Source: Prochlorococcus sp. AG-347-K15
GTDB lineage: Bacteria > Cyanobacteriota > Cyanobacteriia > PCC-6307 > Cyanobiaceae
Assembly (NCBI GenBank): GCA_003281415.1
Contig: QCCC01000002.1
Span: 62,001 to 126,000 of the forward strand
Reading direction: 5' to 3'
DNA: 64,000 nt
The notes beneath the pieces were generated by a model that did no database searches, was not told where the DNA came from, and saw only the letters and a program-made list of their open reading frames with translations. Positions 10,367-19,850 of the stretch are shown here, one piece after another (position 1 is the stretch's first letter; every line of letters starts with the position of its first letter). The position numbers and the translations under genes are program-made.

Positions 10367-11764
10367 TTAGTTTGTTATGAATTTTTGATCCCATTTTCTC
10401 ATTATTAAAAGACCAATTATTACCATTATTGAGGGTATAAAACCGATACATAATCTAATAGTTAATTGTGCTGAGTAGCATTGTTCCATAATATTTAGAC
10501 TATCTTTATCAATAAAGCATGATTGATAACCAGATAAATACAACAAAAATCCCAATAATTGAACACTAAATGCGATACCAATCTTCTGAATAAGCACCAT
10601 CCAAGCAGTATATAATCCTGCTGGTTTCTCTGGATCTTCGTCTATTGCATCTGGAAGGAGTGACCAAGGGATAAGAAAAGCTGTTGAAGCCCCAATTCCA
10701 ATAAGACAGATTATGAAAATTAAAAGAATAAAAAGAAATATGTTACTGGCATTTAGGAAAACACTATCCCCAACTCCTGAAATTTTTGATAGTGAAGGTA
10801 AAAATAAAGCTGCCGTACATGAAATAATCCAGATAATCGCTCCATAGTTTAAAGCTGAAATCCTATTCAATTTATTTGATACTCTGGTCCATATTTGTAG
10901 ACCCACTAAAGCGCTAATTTGGAAAGGTATCGGTATCCACTTCGCAATATATGTTGGCACATTCAGTACATCTTCTACATAGATTAACGCTACTGTTTGC
11001 ATAAGTTGTAAGGCGCACCAGAGAAGAATATAAAGCGTAATAACTTTTAAAAATTTTTTATTTCTGAAGATCCTTTTGAATTGAAGTGTTATAGCTTCTA
11101 CTTTCCCTGAAGGCCTTCTTGCTTTTTTTGCGAATGGAGCTAATCCCCAGCAGGAAATTAATGTTGCAGTAACTGCAATACATCCGCTTATTTTACCCAT
11201 TAAGAAATATTCATTATTTGCTGATCCTTCAGAACTTAATACAACTCCAGCAATTATTAAACCAGTTAGTCCTGCAATTATTGAGCCAGTAAATCTAGAG
11301 GCGTTTAACCTTGTTCTTATTGCGGTTTTTTCAGAAATTTCAGTAGATAGAGCTGCAAAAGGAAGATTAATACTTGTATAAGCAGTCATTACGATTATAG
11401 AAATTATGGCATAGTAAATAGTCTTGGTTAGCACTGAACCAGTGGGTGTCCACCATATCGCAGCTAAAGATAAACCAAGAGGAACAGATGCTGTTACCAT
11501 CCAAGGGATCCTAGGCCCCCATCTTGATTTGGTACGATCACTTAACCATCCAATTAAAGGATCATTTACTGCATCCCATATTTTTATTAACATTAATAAA
11601 GAACCTGCAATTATTACTGGTAAATCAGCAGAAATAAAAAATTTGAATAGAAAAAATCCAAATTGCGTGGCGACTAAACCTGTGCCTGCATCTCCAAGTC
11701 CATAAGAGAACATTAATCTTGTTGTTGATCTAATAATATTTTTTTTCGAGTGTGAATTTTCCAA
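10367..11764 (-). CDS. GPH-family sugar:cation symporter (MFS)
   Basis: Twelve-span transporter of the glycoside-pentoside-hexuronide family, related to melibiose permease. The N-terminal signature MFSYGLGDAGTG and the loop NDPLIGWLSDRTKSRWGPRIPWM-type region (Asp, Arg and Trp conserved) are typical. The substrate cannot be told from sequence. The start is TTG at 11764; an ATG at residue 18 would cut into the first conserved motif. It ends 9 bases before the mlaE start. Nearby glgX, beyond tRNA-Gly, hints at carbohydrate metabolism, but there is no real operon link. Confidence 0.84.
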   Translation of the reverse strand: MENSHSKKNIIRSTTRLMFSYGLGDAGTGLVATQFGFFLFKFFISADLPVIIAGSLLMLIKIWDAVNDPLIGWLSDRTKSRWGPRIPWMVTASVPLGLSLAAIWWTPTGSVLTKTIYYAIISIIVMTAYTSINLPFAALSTEISEKTAIRTRLNASRFTGSIIAGLTGLIIAGVVLSSEGSANNEYFLMGKISGCIAVTATLISCWGLAPFAKKARRPSGKVEAITLQFKRIFRNKKFLKVITLYILLWCALQLMQTVALIYVEDVLNVPTYIAKWIPIPFQISALVGLQIWTRVSNKLNRISALNYGAIIWIISCTAALFLPSLSKISGVGDSVFLNASNIFLFILLIFIICLIGIGASTAFLIPWSLLPDAIDEDPEKPAGLYTAWMVLIQKIGIAFSVQLLGFLLYLSGYQSCFIDKDSLNIMEQCYSAQLTIRLCIGFIPSIMVIIGLLIMRKWDQKFITN

Positions 11765-11825
11765 TCTTTTTACTTTGTTGATTGTTTGATAATGTATTAT
11801 TGCAATGGTAATTCTATTACTTAAT

Positions 11826-11896
11826 GCGGGCGTGGTTTAGTGGTAAAACCTCAGCCTTCCAAGCTGAAGATGCGGGTTCGATTCCCGCCGCCCGCT
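11826..11896 (+). tRNA. trnG: tRNA-Gly (anticodon TCC)
   Basis: A 71-base cloverleaf. The 7-base acceptor GCGGGCG pairs with CGCCCGC and is followed by discriminator T. The anticodon stem TCAGC/GCTGA encloses loop CTTCCAA with anticodon TCC. The T arm contains GGTTCGATTCC. CCA is not encoded. It is the only plus-strand gene between two minus-strand genes and ends 1 base before the glgX stop. Confidence 0.96.
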
Positions 11897-11897
11897 T

Positions 11898-13931
11898 TTA
11901 GAATATATTATTTTTTGTTCCAAATACTTGTTCTGAAATGATTAATAAAGAGCTTCTACTCTTTATTGAAACAGATTTTTCATTAATAGTTAAGGGTTCA
12001 AAAATTTCAGACATGCTAGTGTCAATAACTTTTAACCAATTATATTTACATTTCGGCAAAGGGAAATCGATACTTTTTGAATATGCATTTAAACCTATCC
12101 AGACCAGGGGATTAGCATTGCCTTTGTTAATGCTGAAGGTAACTGTGTGAGACCAACTACTCCAATCGGGACTATCTAACTTTGTCCCATGCCAATGATA
12201 TGTTGGAATATTTTCATTGATCTGGTTGTTAGGGAAGAATGATGGATTAAAAATATTTATTAGTTTTTTTCGGATTTTTATAATGTATTTGAAATATTCT
12301 AATAATTCCAAATCTTGTTGAACATGTTCCCAATTCATCCAGCCCAATAAATTATTTTGGCACCAAGAATTGTTGTTACCGCCTTGTGACCTTCCTATCT
12401 CATCACCCATAAGTATCATTGGAACACCTTTAGAGATAAGTAAACTAAGAATAAGATTTTTTTGTTGTCTTTTTCTTAAATCATTGATTAATAAGTTTGT
12501 TGTTGGTCCCTCTGTACCATGATTCCAAGAATTATTATGATTATCACCATCTCTATTTTGTTCTCTATTGGCAAAATTATGTTTTCCATTGAAAGTTACT
12601 AAATCTTTTAGAGTGAATCCATCATGTGAAGTAATAAAATTTATTGATTTTGGGAAAATATTATCTTCTTTATAAATTGAAGGACTACCTTTTATTTTAT
12701 CGCTCATATTCCAAGCTGTATCTTTATCCCCCTTCCAAAATCTACGCAAGTCATCTCTAAAATGACCATTCCAAGTGAAAGCATTCTTAGAAGGAAAATC
12801 ACCTAATTTATATAAACCACCACAATCCCATGGTTCACTTATTAATTTGATATCGATAAGCTCTGGTTCACATTCTATATCCTCAAAAAGTGGAGGATTT
12901 TCGAGTGGTGAAAGATTTTCTCCTCTTGATAAGGCAATTCCCAAATCAAATCTAAAACCATCTACGCCAAATTCACTCGACCAACATTTTAATGATTCAA
13001 TTATTAGTTTTCTAACTAATCCTCTATTTGCTGCGATAGTATTACCGCACCCAGAGACATCCTGATAATTTTTATCTTCTCCTATAAAGTAATAAAGATT
13101 TTCATCTATACCTTTCCAAGATATTGCAGGTCCTTGAGAATCTCCCTCAGACGTATGATTATATACAACATCTAAGATGACTTCAATGTCTGCTTTATGA
13201 CATTCCTCTACTAATGTTCTAAATTCATCTCTATTCTTTGCGGCGGATTCATTCGAAAGATATTCAAAATGCGGAGTAAACCAATTGATTGGACTATAAC
13301 CCCAAAAATTCTCTAAACCATTTGGTGCATCAGTTGGATCAAAACAAAAAATTGGAAGTAATTCAATTGTTGTAATACCAAGTTCTTTGAGATACGGAAT
13401 TTTTTTTAAAAATTTCTTGAAACAACTTTCATTATTATCAATTAATTCAGTGAAGGCTTTTATATGTAGTTCATAAATAATTGTTTCTTCCCAAGAATGT
13501 TTCGGTCTTGGATAATCCTTAAAATTAAATAATTTTCTATCGCAAACAACGCTTTTAAGACAAGAATGAGTATTTTCTTGAGTTTTTAATGCATTTTCTC
13601 TTTTATAGCTTCTCCATCCAGTAATACCCCTTGAACATGGATCAAGTAATACTTTTTTTTCATAGTTATTATTAATTTCATTATTTTTTTGTTTTATTCT
13701 AAAAGCATAAATACAACCTTCATTTAGATTTTTTATTTCCACATGCCAATAGGGACCAGTATTATGGTTCTTATCTAACTTAAATATAGTTTCTGGGGAA
13801 ATGGAGTCTTCTTTCTCAAACAATAAGATTTCTACATATTCTGCATTTGTGGCTATTAGGGAAAAATTTACTCCTTGTGATGTTAGAGAACTTCCTAAAG
13901 GAAATGGTTTACCCTTATTGATATGATTCAC
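11898..13931 (-). CDS. glgX: Glycogen debranching enzyme GlgX (isoamylase type, GH13)
   Basis: Hydrolyses alpha-1,6 branch points in glycogen. An N-terminal CBM48-like beta domain (GKPFPLGSSLTSQGVNFSL) precedes the GH13 barrel. Catalytic residues are seen in GFRFDLGIAL (Asp nucleophile), ISEPWDCGG (Glu acid/base) and FITSHDGFTL (transition-state Asp). The conserved DVVYNHTSEG is also present. 677 aa is normal for GlgX/TreX. The start is GTG at 13931, with a long AT-rich gap upstream. Cytosolic. Confidence 0.94.
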   Translation of the reverse strand: MNHINKGKPFPLGSSLTSQGVNFSLIATNAEYVEILLFEKEDSISPETIFKLDKNHNTGPYWHVEIKNLNEGCIYAFRIKQKNNEINNNYEKKVLLDPCSRGITGWRSYKRENALKTQENTHSCLKSVVCDRKLFNFKDYPRPKHSWEETIIYELHIKAFTELIDNNESCFKKFLKKIPYLKELGITTIELLPIFCFDPTDAPNGLENFWGYSPINWFTPHFEYLSNESAAKNRDEFRTLVEECHKADIEVILDVVYNHTSEGDSQGPAISWKGIDENLYYFIGEDKNYQDVSGCGNTIAANRGLVRKLIIESLKCWSSEFGVDGFRFDLGIALSRGENLSPLENPPLFEDIECEPELIDIKLISEPWDCGGLYKLGDFPSKNAFTWNGHFRDDLRRFWKGDKDTAWNMSDKIKGSPSIYKEDNIFPKSINFITSHDGFTLKDLVTFNGKHNFANREQNRDGDNHNNSWNHGTEGPTTNLLINDLRKRQQKNLILSLLISKGVPMILMGDEIGRSQGGNNNSWCQNNLLGWMNWEHVQQDLELLEYFKYIIKIRKKLINIFNPSFFPNNQINENIPTYHWHGTKLDSPDWSSWSHTVTFSINKGNANPLVWIGLNAYSKSIDFPLPKCKYNWLKVIDTSMSEIFEPLTINEKSVSIKSRSSLLIISEQVFGTKNNIF

Positions 13932-14557
13932 TTTCTCTTTATCATTGATTAGTTAAATATTGGGATAATTTATTCAAATTACTGATATTTGAATAATAGA
14001 TGCAAAATTAAAAAAAAACTCAAATTTAAGGTTTCACTGAATCAACTTTATTAGATCTTAGAGTGTATGGATATCTTATTTAATTGCAATTTATTCACCC
14101 ATCTGCTCAGTGCATAGAACGATTTAGAGAGAATGTTTAATAATCAGAAAACCAGATTTTTCTTGATTTCAAAATAAAAATCATGCTTTTTCATGTGATG
14201 AGAAGGAAATATATTTAGAAATTAATAAAACATAATAAATACTTCAAATTTTTAACTTTATGATCCTTTGACATATCTCCCGTTGATAAATCAAGTTAGC
14301 ATTTATAATGCTAAATCTAGTGTTACCAAGGGCTTTGGCTGTTTTCTTATTAAAGAGGCTATTTTTTATATGAGAAAAATATGCCGCTATAAAAATAAAC
14401 GTTTTAGCTAAAAATGTCCCTAAGATTTGTATAATGCTTTGCGCCGCCGGCATTTTCGGTTGTCGTATTTGTATTTACTCCATATGATATGCAAGTTCGA
14501 GGTTTTTAGGCTTGATTAAAACTCTTGTCTCTAAATCTCTGCTTTACAAACAATTCA
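13932..14557. other. 626-base gap between glgX and the HU gene, no convincing gene
   Basis: Mostly AT-rich DNA with a slightly GC-richer patch near 14440-14475 (CGCCGCCGGCATTTTCGG). A 69-codon minus-strand ORF (14244-14453, start MPAAQSII) has one hydrophobic stretch but no family resemblance and no clear start signal; I treat it as doubtful. TATAAT occurs at 14304-14309 and 14430-14435. The second, about 120 bases upstream of the HU ATG, is a fair -10 candidate for that gene but lacks a good -35. The gap could hide a long leader or a small RNA. Confidence 0.5.
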
Positions 14558-14833
14558 ATGAACAAAGCTGATTTAGTTAATCTTGTTGCTGCTCGTACAG
14601 AGCTCACAAAAACGGATGTTTCTTTAGTTGTTGATGCAGCTATTGAAACTATTGTTGATTCAGTAGTGGAAGGCAAAAAAGTCTCCATACTAGGATTCGG
14701 TTCTTTCGAGCCAAGAGATCGTTCTGCAAGACAGGGATTAAACCCTAAGACAGGCGAAAAAATAGCAATACCTGCTAAAAGAGTCCCAACATTCTCAGCA
14801 GGTAAACTTTTTAAGGATAGAGTTCAAGGGTAA
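14558..14833 (+). CDS. hup: HU-family DNA-binding protein
   Basis: Histone-like nucleoid protein of 91 aa. The body GKKVSILGFGSFEPRDRSAR, then GLNPKTGEKIAIPAKRVPTF, is the HU/IHF signature including the Pro-containing DNA-clasping arm. I use the ATG at 14558 (MNKADLVNLVA), which matches the usual HU N-terminus; an upstream TTG at 14525 would add 11 residues unlike HU. Transcribed alone and closed by a strong intrinsic terminator. Confidence 0.95.
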   Translation: MNKADLVNLVAARTELTKTDVSLVVDAAIETIVDSVVEGKKVSILGFGSFEPRDRSARQGLNPKTGEKIAIPAKRVPTFSAGKLFKDRVQG

Positions 14834-14864
14834 ACTTTTTAATCTATTTCTTTCTTTAATACCA

Positions 14865-14893
14865 AGATGCTCTTTTAGAGCATCTTTTTTTTT
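14865..14893 (+). terminator. Rho-independent terminator after the HU gene
   Basis: Perfect 9-base inverted repeat AGATGCTCT / AGAGCATCT with a TTT loop, followed by eight T residues. It starts 31 bases after the HU stop. This is one of only two clear intrinsic terminators I found in the window. Confidence 0.92.
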
Positions 14894-14970
14894 GAATTTC
14901 TATAAAATGCTATTAACTCAACGACCAAAACTCTTAACATGGTATTTCAAATGTTGAAGTTTAAGAATTA

Positions 14971-15282
14971 ATGAAACGTTTAACTTTTTTATTCCTAAAA
15001 TTTTTGTTTTTATCTAATTTTGTTATGGCAGAAACAATTCCAATAAAATCAAAGATTTTAAAAGAATCTAGCGATTGTATTAAAGATTCTCAAATCCAAG
15101 TTTGTAAAGAGTTAGTTTCTGAAATAGAAAAACTTCAGTTAGTTGTATTTGAGCAAAATAGATTCAAATGCCAATCAAGTTTATTGGGGTTGCAGTCGGC
15201 AATTATTGAAGCTTATTTTTTAAGAAATTTATCAAATGAGAAAATTTCATTTATGATCCCATATGTGATTAAAAATTGTTAA
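14971..15282 (+). CDS. Small secreted hypothetical protein with Cys residues
   Basis: 103 aa, unrecognised. The N-terminus is a strong signal peptide (MKRLTFLFLKFLFLSNF, then VMAETIP, with likely cleavage after MA). The mature part is short and holds four Cys residues (SSDCIKD, QVCKEL, FKCQSS and the C-terminal NC), which could form two disulfides in the periplasm or lumen. ATG start at 14971. It is the first of a run of small, lineage-type proteins between the HU gene and the Hli gene. Confidence 0.68.
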   Translation: MKRLTFLFLKFLFLSNFVMAETIPIKSKILKESSDCIKDSQIQVCKELVSEIEKLQLVVFEQNRFKCQSSLLGLQSAIIEAYFLRNLSNEKISFMIPYVIKNC

Positions 15283-15336
15283 CTATATAAAATTTTTATA
15301 TTTTTGGAATATTATAAATTTGGATTTTAAGTTGTA

Positions 15337-15582
15337 ATGGTAAAAGGTTTCTCTGAGAATGAAGATAAAAATAATACTGAAATAAAAGAACCAAAAAAAG
15401 AAAAAAAAGGCTTAGCTGCTTTTCTTAAAGACAAGAAATTCACTTACACTTTGCCAGGTAAAAAACAAATAAATATTTTTGGATCAATAGTATTAGGCTT
15501 AAATATGATTTTAATATTACTAGTAATCCTTTATTTAAAGAATCAAGAATTCCATGACTTTGTTTTTAATGTTGGTCGTTAA
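15337..15582 (+). CDS. Small single-span membrane protein, unknown
   Basis: 81 aa, unrecognised. A Lys/Glu-rich N-terminal ~45 residues (KEPKKEKKGLAAFLKDKK) precedes one hydrophobic span (IFGSIVLGLNMILILLVILYL) and a short tail ending FNVGR. Charge distribution suggests the N-terminus faces the cytoplasm. ATG at 15337. Same strand as its neighbours, with a 54-base gap upstream and a 56-base gap downstream. Confidence 0.62.
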   Translation: MVKGFSENEDKNNTEIKEPKKEKKGLAAFLKDKKFTYTLPGKKQINIFGSIVLGLNMILILLVILYLKNQEFHDFVFNVGR

Positions 15583-15638
15583 ATATTTTTAGATCGAAAA
15601 AATTTTTTAAATGATATATTTAAATTTTAGAAATTCTT

Positions 15639-15896
15639 ATGAAGGTTGTTAATTTAGTTTTTCAAGTATTCTTTTTGTTAGTAACCCTTCTATCTTTGAT
15701 ATATTTTCTAACCGGTTATGACTCTGCTTTTGAGGCAGACCAGAATTGTCATTCACTTCTTTCTAGTTACGACAACCTGTCTGGGAATTATGGTTGTGAT
15801 CATGATACTGAGACACATCAGTGGATACTTTACGAATCAAATGACAAAAAAGAACCAGCTAAAATTATTAAGAAATTTAGGTACAAATTTTTATAA
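15639..15896 (+). CDS. Small hypothetical protein with N-terminal membrane anchor or signal
   Basis: 85 aa, unrecognised. The first ~27 residues are hydrophobic (VFQVFFLLVTLLSLIYFLTG) and act as a signal anchor or signal peptide. The remaining ~58 residues are polar with two Cys (DQNCHSL and NYGCDHD), a possible disulfide outside the cytoplasm. Its stop overlaps the convergent gene at 15891 by 6 bases. A 64-codon ORF in another frame at 15718-15912 is a shadow. Confidence 0.62.
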   Translation: MKVVNLVFQVFFLLVTLLSLIYFLTGYDSAFEADQNCHSLLSSYDNLSGNYGCDHDTETHQWILYESNDKKEPAKIIKKFRYKFL

Positions 15897-16103
15897 ATCA
15901 AATTTTTTATAAAAAAACTTTGCACTTATTATTGATATTATTGCTGTAATTGTGAAAGTAATATACTGATATATGCTTCCTTCTAGGTAAATTTTATTTT
16001 TGTAAAGAGGATAGTCAATGAAAGAACCTAATGTCCCCCAAATTATTACCCATACAGATATATAAAGGATTACTTTTATTGAATTAGATTTTTTTTCTTC
16101 CAT
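15891..16103 (-). CDS. Small two-span membrane protein, unknown
   Basis: 70 aa, unrecognised. Two hydrophobic segments (VILYISVWVIIWGTLGSFI and YITFTITAIISIISAKFF) flank a short loop containing DYPLYKNKIYLEGS. The ends are Lys-rich. It starts 2 bases after the stop of the Hli gene on the same strand, so the two are probably one transcript. That placement suggests a thylakoid membrane protein, but this is inference from context. Confidence 0.65.
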   Translation of the reverse strand: MEEKKSNSIKVILYISVWVIIWGTLGSFIDYPLYKNKIYLEGSIYQYITFTITAIISIISAKFFYKKFDL

Positions 16104-16105
16104 TT

Positions 16106-16351
16106 TTAATTGATACCAAAAATTGAGGAAGTCACAGGTCTGCCGCTAAAAACCAACTCGGTTAATATAAGCATTAAGAATCCGATCATAGCTGCTCTAC
16201 CATTCACAAGCTCAGCACTGCTATTAAATCCAAAAACATTCTTTACTTCATCTCCCTGATTGTCTACCCATTTTGAGTATTCATAATCAGTTGATGATTT
16301 ATTGGTAAAATCATCATTTTGATTTTCCATTGGAGAGTCTTTTTCTTGCAT
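16106..16351 (-). CDS. hli: High-light-inducible protein (Hli/Scp family)
   Basis: Single-span chlorophyll-binding stress protein of the thylakoid, related to plant light-harvesting proteins. The chlorophyll-binding motif AELVNGRAAMIGFL is intact, with the Glu, Asn and Arg ligand/salt-bridge residues. It has a longer polar N-terminus (~45 residues) than the shortest Hlis and ends in a short tail after FSGRPV. Such proteins protect photosystems during high light and nutrient stress. It probably shares a transcript with the downstream 70-aa membrane protein. Confidence 0.92.
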   Translation of the reverse strand: MQEKDSPMENQNDDFTNKSSTDYEYSKWVDNQGDEVKNVFGFNSSAELVNGRAAMIGFLMLILTELVFSGRPVTSSIFGIN

Positions 16352-16401
16352 AGAATCTTTTTTGTTTATATTAATAATTTTTAAACTAATTTATCATTAA
16401 A

Positions 16402-17424
16402 TTAAACTTGAGATAATAAAAAAATTAAGACAAAAAAAATTATTATCCATAAAAATTGTAATCTCAAAATTAATTGACAAATTAATTTAATTTTCTCTCC
16501 AGTGCAACTATCTCCAGTTACATTGATTATTGGCTTTTCAATAATCTCTTTTTTGTATTTACTTTTTCCTCCTAATTTAACGTCCGAAATATAAGCAAAT
16601 ATAGCTTCTGAAATCCCAGCATTAGGTGAATCATATTTTTTACCATCAAGATAGCTTTTTTTTATGATTGATCCATAATCATTAACTTTTGAGCTAACTA
16701 AAGGTAATGTGATTAAAACTAATCTTGAAGGAACAAACGTAAAAATATCCTCAATTTTTGCACTGAAAAAACCTAAATATCTATAATAATCATATTTGTA
16801 ACCTATCATTGAATCTAAAGTGCTTATTGCTTTATAAGAAAAACCAAGCGACAAAGGTCCAGGTAGAAAAATTGAAAAATTCATAAAAACAATTCCAATA
16901 AAAATCCAAAATAAAGGCCCAAATATTCCATCAACAGAATTTTCGGTAAGGCTCTCGGTACTTGATCTCAAGAGATGTTTTATAGAAGATGACCTTACAT
17001 CCCTACTTACTATTCTTTGTACCTTCTCTTGGATTATTTTCTTATTTTGGTTATTAATTTCCTTGCCTTCTATTAGCTCTGCAATCTCTTTCACACTTGA
17101 AATAAGTCCCTTAGTGGCAATACAACTTGAAAGTCCAAAAAAAATTAACAATCCACAAAAAAAATGATTTCTTGATTGCAAATAACTGAGTTCTATTAAT
17201 TTACCTAAACCAAAACTTATTCCAATAGTGGATATAGCTACGATGAAACCACCCCAAAACAATATATTTTTATTTTCTCCAAAATTATTTATGAGGTAAT
17301 TAGATATTTTTTTTATGTAAAAGCCAATTACTTGAACCGGGTGGATTAAAAATCTTGGATCACCTATCAATAAATCAAATCCAATCGATCCAAGAAATAT
17401 TAAAAATAAATTTATTTCAGCCAA
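16402..17424 (-). CDS. cbiB: Adenosylcobinamide-phosphate synthase CbiB/CobD
   Basis: Integral membrane enzyme that attaches the aminopropanol arm to adenosylcobyric acid in cobalamin (in cyanobacteria, pseudocobalamin) synthesis. The start [19 protein letters not shown] and the later [23 protein letters not shown] and SPNAGISEA motifs are typical. 340 aa with several membrane spans. The start is TTG at 17424, overlapping the 3' end of ilvC by 13 bases, which suggests coupling even though the pathways differ. Confidence 0.92.
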   Translation of the reverse strand: MAEINLFLIFLGSIGFDLLIGDPRFLIHPVQVIGFYIKKISNYLINNFGENKNILFWGGFIVAISTIGISFGLGKLIELSYLQSRNHFFCGLLIFFGLSSCIATKGLISSVKEIAELIEGKEINNQNKKIIQEKVQRIVSRDVRSSSIKHLLRSSTESLTENSVDGIFGPLFWIFIGIVFMNFSIFLPGPLSLGFSYKAISTLDSMIGYKYDYYRYLGFFSAKIEDIFTFVPSRLVLITLPLVSSKVNDYGSIIKKSYLDGKKYDSPNAGISEAIFAYISDVKLGGKSKYKKEIIEKPIINVTGDSCTGEKIKLICQLILRLQFLWIIIFFVLIFLLSQV

Positions 17425-18401
17425 CTGAACATCGAGCGCAGACCTTTACCTACTTTCTCAATCTCATGTTTTGAGTTTTCTTCTCTTAATTTTGTCATTA
17501 AGGGTTTGTTTTTATCGCATTCTTCTACAAAATTCTTAGCGAAAGTTCCATCTTGAATATCTTTTAGAATTTTCTGCATTTCTTTCTTTGTATCACTATT
17601 GATAAGTCTTTTACCACTTACATAATCTCCATATTCTGCAGTATTTGAAATGGAATCTCTCATTTGAGATAGGCCTCCCTTCACCATTAAATCAACAATA
17701 AGTTTAACTTCATGTAAGCATTCGAAGTAAGCAAGTTCGGGCTGATATCCTGCCTCTACAAGAGTTTCAAAGCCTGATTTGACGAGTTCTGATAGTCCTC
17801 CGCATAAAACCGCTTGTTCGCCAAATAAATCGGTTTCTGTTTCTTCTTTGAAGTTTGTTTCAAGAATCCCGGCTCTCGTTCCGCCAATACCTTTAGCGTA
17901 AGCCATTGCCAATGATCTTGCACTTCCGGAAGCATCCTGCTCCACTGCAAACAATGCTGGCACTCCTTGACCATTCTGATATTCCCAACGAACAGTGTGT
18001 CCAGGTCCTTTTGGGGCAATCATTACAACATCCACAAAACTAGGAGGTTTGATCAGTCCGAATCTTATATTGAAGCCATGAGCAAAACTTAATATCTTTT
18101 TTTCTTTTAAGTTTGGTTCTATTTCTTTAAGGTAAACATCTTTCTGAAACTCATCTGGAAGTAGGATCATAATCCAGTCTGCTTTTTCGCAAGCTTCAGA
18201 AACACTAAAAACTTGTAGACCATCGCTAATAGCTTTGCTCTCAGATTTGCTTCCTTTATATAATCCGACAATAACATCTATGCCGCTATCTTTTAGGTTT
18301 AGGGCATGTGCATGACCTTGTGAACCATATCCAATAATCGCTATTGTTTTATTATTTAAAAGACTTAGATCTGCATCTGTGTCGTAAAAGAGTTGGGTCA
18401 T
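17412..18401 (-). CDS. ilvC: Ketol-acid reductoisomerase (class I)
   Basis: Second step of valine and isoleucine synthesis: isomerisation and NADPH-dependent reduction of acetolactate. The Rossmann nucleotide site is [17 protein letters not shown] near residue 25; later conserved parts include [24 protein letters not shown] and [13 protein letters not shown] with the metal-binding acidic residues. Length 329 aa fits the short (class I) form. cbiB overlaps its 3' end. ATG at 18401. Confidence 0.96.
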   Translation of the reverse strand: MTQLFYDTDADLSLLNNKTIAIIGYGSQGHAHALNLKDSGIDVIVGLYKGSKSESKAISDGLQVFSVSEACEKADWIMILLPDEFQKDVYLKEIEPNLKEKKILSFAHGFNIRFGLIKPPSFVDVVMIAPKGPGHTVRWEYQNGQGVPALFAVEQDASGSARSLAMAYAKGIGGTRAGILETNFKEETETDLFGEQAVLCGGLSELVKSGFETLVEAGYQPELAYFECLHEVKLIVDLMVKGGLSQMRDSISNTAEYGDYVSGKRLINSDTKKEMQKILKDIQDGTFAKNFVEECDKNKPLMTKLREENSKHEIEKVGKGLRSMFSWLK

Positions 18402-18511
18402 TAGTTGTAGCTTCTTTGCATTTGATAATTAATATTTTAGTCATTAAAGGTGTAAATAAACCAAAATATTATTAATTTAAAAATGAAAATTAAAATATTT
18501 ATTTAGAAAAT

Positions 18512-19123
18512 TTAAGACTGATTTGCTTCACTTGGATGTGTAATAACTCTATCAATTAAGCCATAGCTTTTTGCCTCTTCCGCACTTAGAAAATAATCTC
18601 TATCAGTATCCTTTTCAATTTTCTCGAATGATTGACCTGTCATATCTGCCATAGACATATTTAACATATCTTTAATTCTTAAAATTTCCTTAGCTTCTAT
18701 TTCAATATCACTTGCTTGGCGTTGAGATGTTCCTCCAAGGGGTTGATGAATCATTATTCTGCTGTGGGGCAAAGCAACTCTTTTACCTTTTGTGCCAGCC
18801 GCTAACAGGAACGCTCCCATGGAGGCTGCAAGCCCTACACATATGGTGACAACATCACTTTTTACGTATTTGATAGTATCGTAAATAGCCAAGCCTGCCG
18901 TTACTGATCCTCCCGGGCTATTTATATATAGATAGATAGGTTTGGAATTGTCATCAGAGTCAAGATAAAGCATTTGAGCAACAAGGCTATTAGCAATACC
19001 ATCATTTACTTCTTGTCCAAGAAAAAGAATTCTTTCTACACCCAGTCTTGTGTAAATATCAACCCATCTTTCGTATTGACTTCCGGGAAGTCTGTAAGGC
19101 ACGCTTGGAGTTCCTATTGGCAT
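18512..19123 (-). CDS. clpP: ATP-dependent Clp protease proteolytic subunit ClpP (ClpP3-like, active)
   Basis: Serine protease subunit that forms the Clp chamber with an AAA+ unfoldase. The active site is complete: Ser101 in LAASMGAF, His126 in IMIHQP and an Asp in TDRDYF. It lies 24 bases downstream of a ClpR gene on the same strand. In Synechococcus elongatus the clpR-clpP3 pair forms an essential mixed ring, and this arrangement is the same, so I call it ClpP3-like. 203 aa is normal. Confidence 0.94.
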   Translation of the reverse strand: MPIGTPSVPYRLPGSQYERWVDIYTRLGVERILFLGQEVNDGIANSLVAQMLYLDSDDNSKPIYLYINSPGGSVTAGLAIYDTIKYVKSDVVTICVGLAASMGAFLLAAGTKGKRVALPHSRIMIHQPLGGTSQRQASDIEIEAKEILRIKDMLNMSMADMTGQSFEKIEKDTDRDYFLSAEEAKSYGLIDRVITHPSEANQS

Positions 19124-19147
19124 GATTTTAAAATAGTTTTGTGAGAG

Positions 19148-19810
19148 TTAAATTTTATTTGGTAAATCTTTTTGACTTGTGAGTATTCTATCGATAACTC
19201 CGTAATCTAGGGCTTCTTGGGGGTTAAGATAACTCATCCTGTCAGAGTCTTTTGAGAGTTCTTCGATAGTCTTTCCAGTATTACGAGATAGAATCTCCAG
19301 CATTGATTTTTTATTTTTCAAAACTTCCTCAGCTCTTATTTGGATATCTGTTGCTTGGCCTCTTGCTCCGCTTATTGGTTGATGTAAAACAATAGAAGCA
19401 TGAGGCAGAGCGGCTCTTTGCCCCTTAGTGCCAGATGAAAGGATAACTGCAGCAGTCCCCATTGCTTGTCCTATACATATTGTGTGTACTGGAGGCTTAA
19501 TGTAGCTTATTGTATCGCAGATAGCGAAAGCTTCTGTTTCGAAACCTACTGCGTCACCAGTGTACCAACTTGTCCCTGTTGAATTGATATAGAAATAGAT
19601 TGGTTTATCTGGATCCTCAAACTCTAGGTAAAGGAGTTGAGCAATGATTAGCTCGGTAACATCCATTCCTAGTTGTCTTTTCGCATCATCATCTGAAAAT
19701 AATGGCAAACCAAGATAAACAATTCGCTCTTTAAGTAAAAGAGAGGGAAGGTCAGGGGGCGGGGTCCTCATAACGGTGTTTTCCCCGTAATAAGGAGCAG
19801 ATACAGTCAT
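19148..19810 (-). CDS. clpR: ClpR, ClpP paralogue lacking the catalytic serine
   Basis: Structural ClpP-like subunit of the mixed ClpP3/R ring. Where ClpP has AASMG, this protein has AMGTA (Gly118 at the Ser position), so it should be proteolytically inactive; His143 remains in VLHQP. It also carries the ClpR-type insertion after INS (TGTSWYTGDAVGFETEAF). Both are known ClpR features in cyanobacteria and plastids. I use the ATG at 19810; a GTG at 19819 adds three residues. It sits directly upstream of clpP3. Confidence 0.93.
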   Translation of the reverse strand: MTVSAPYYGENTVMRTPPPDLPSLLLKERIVYLGLPLFSDDDAKRQLGMDVTELIIAQLLYLEFEDPDKPIYFYINSTGTSWYTGDAVGFETEAFAICDTISYIKPPVHTICIGQAMGTAAVILSSGTKGQRAALPHASIVLHQPISGARGQATDIQIRAEEVLKNKKSMLEILSRNTGKTIEELSKDSDRMSYLNPQEALDYGVIDRILTSQKDLPNKI

Positions 19811-19850
19811 TTGTATCACGAAATTAAGAATGAACTGATTCTAGCTAGAT

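Noticed and set aside
14268..14309. Promoter TTGACA ... TATAAT
   Set aside because: Both hexamers are perfect, but the spacer is 30 bases, too long for a sigma-70 promoter; the nearer TTGATA at 14283 gives only 15.
14244..14453. Minus-strand 69-codon ORF in the glgX-HU gap
   Set aside because: No recognised family, no clear start signal, and AT-rich DNA of this length often contains such ORFs; kept only as a note under the gap entry.
17756..18019. Minus-strand 87-codon ORF inside ilvC
   Set aside because: Another frame of the well-supported ilvC gene.
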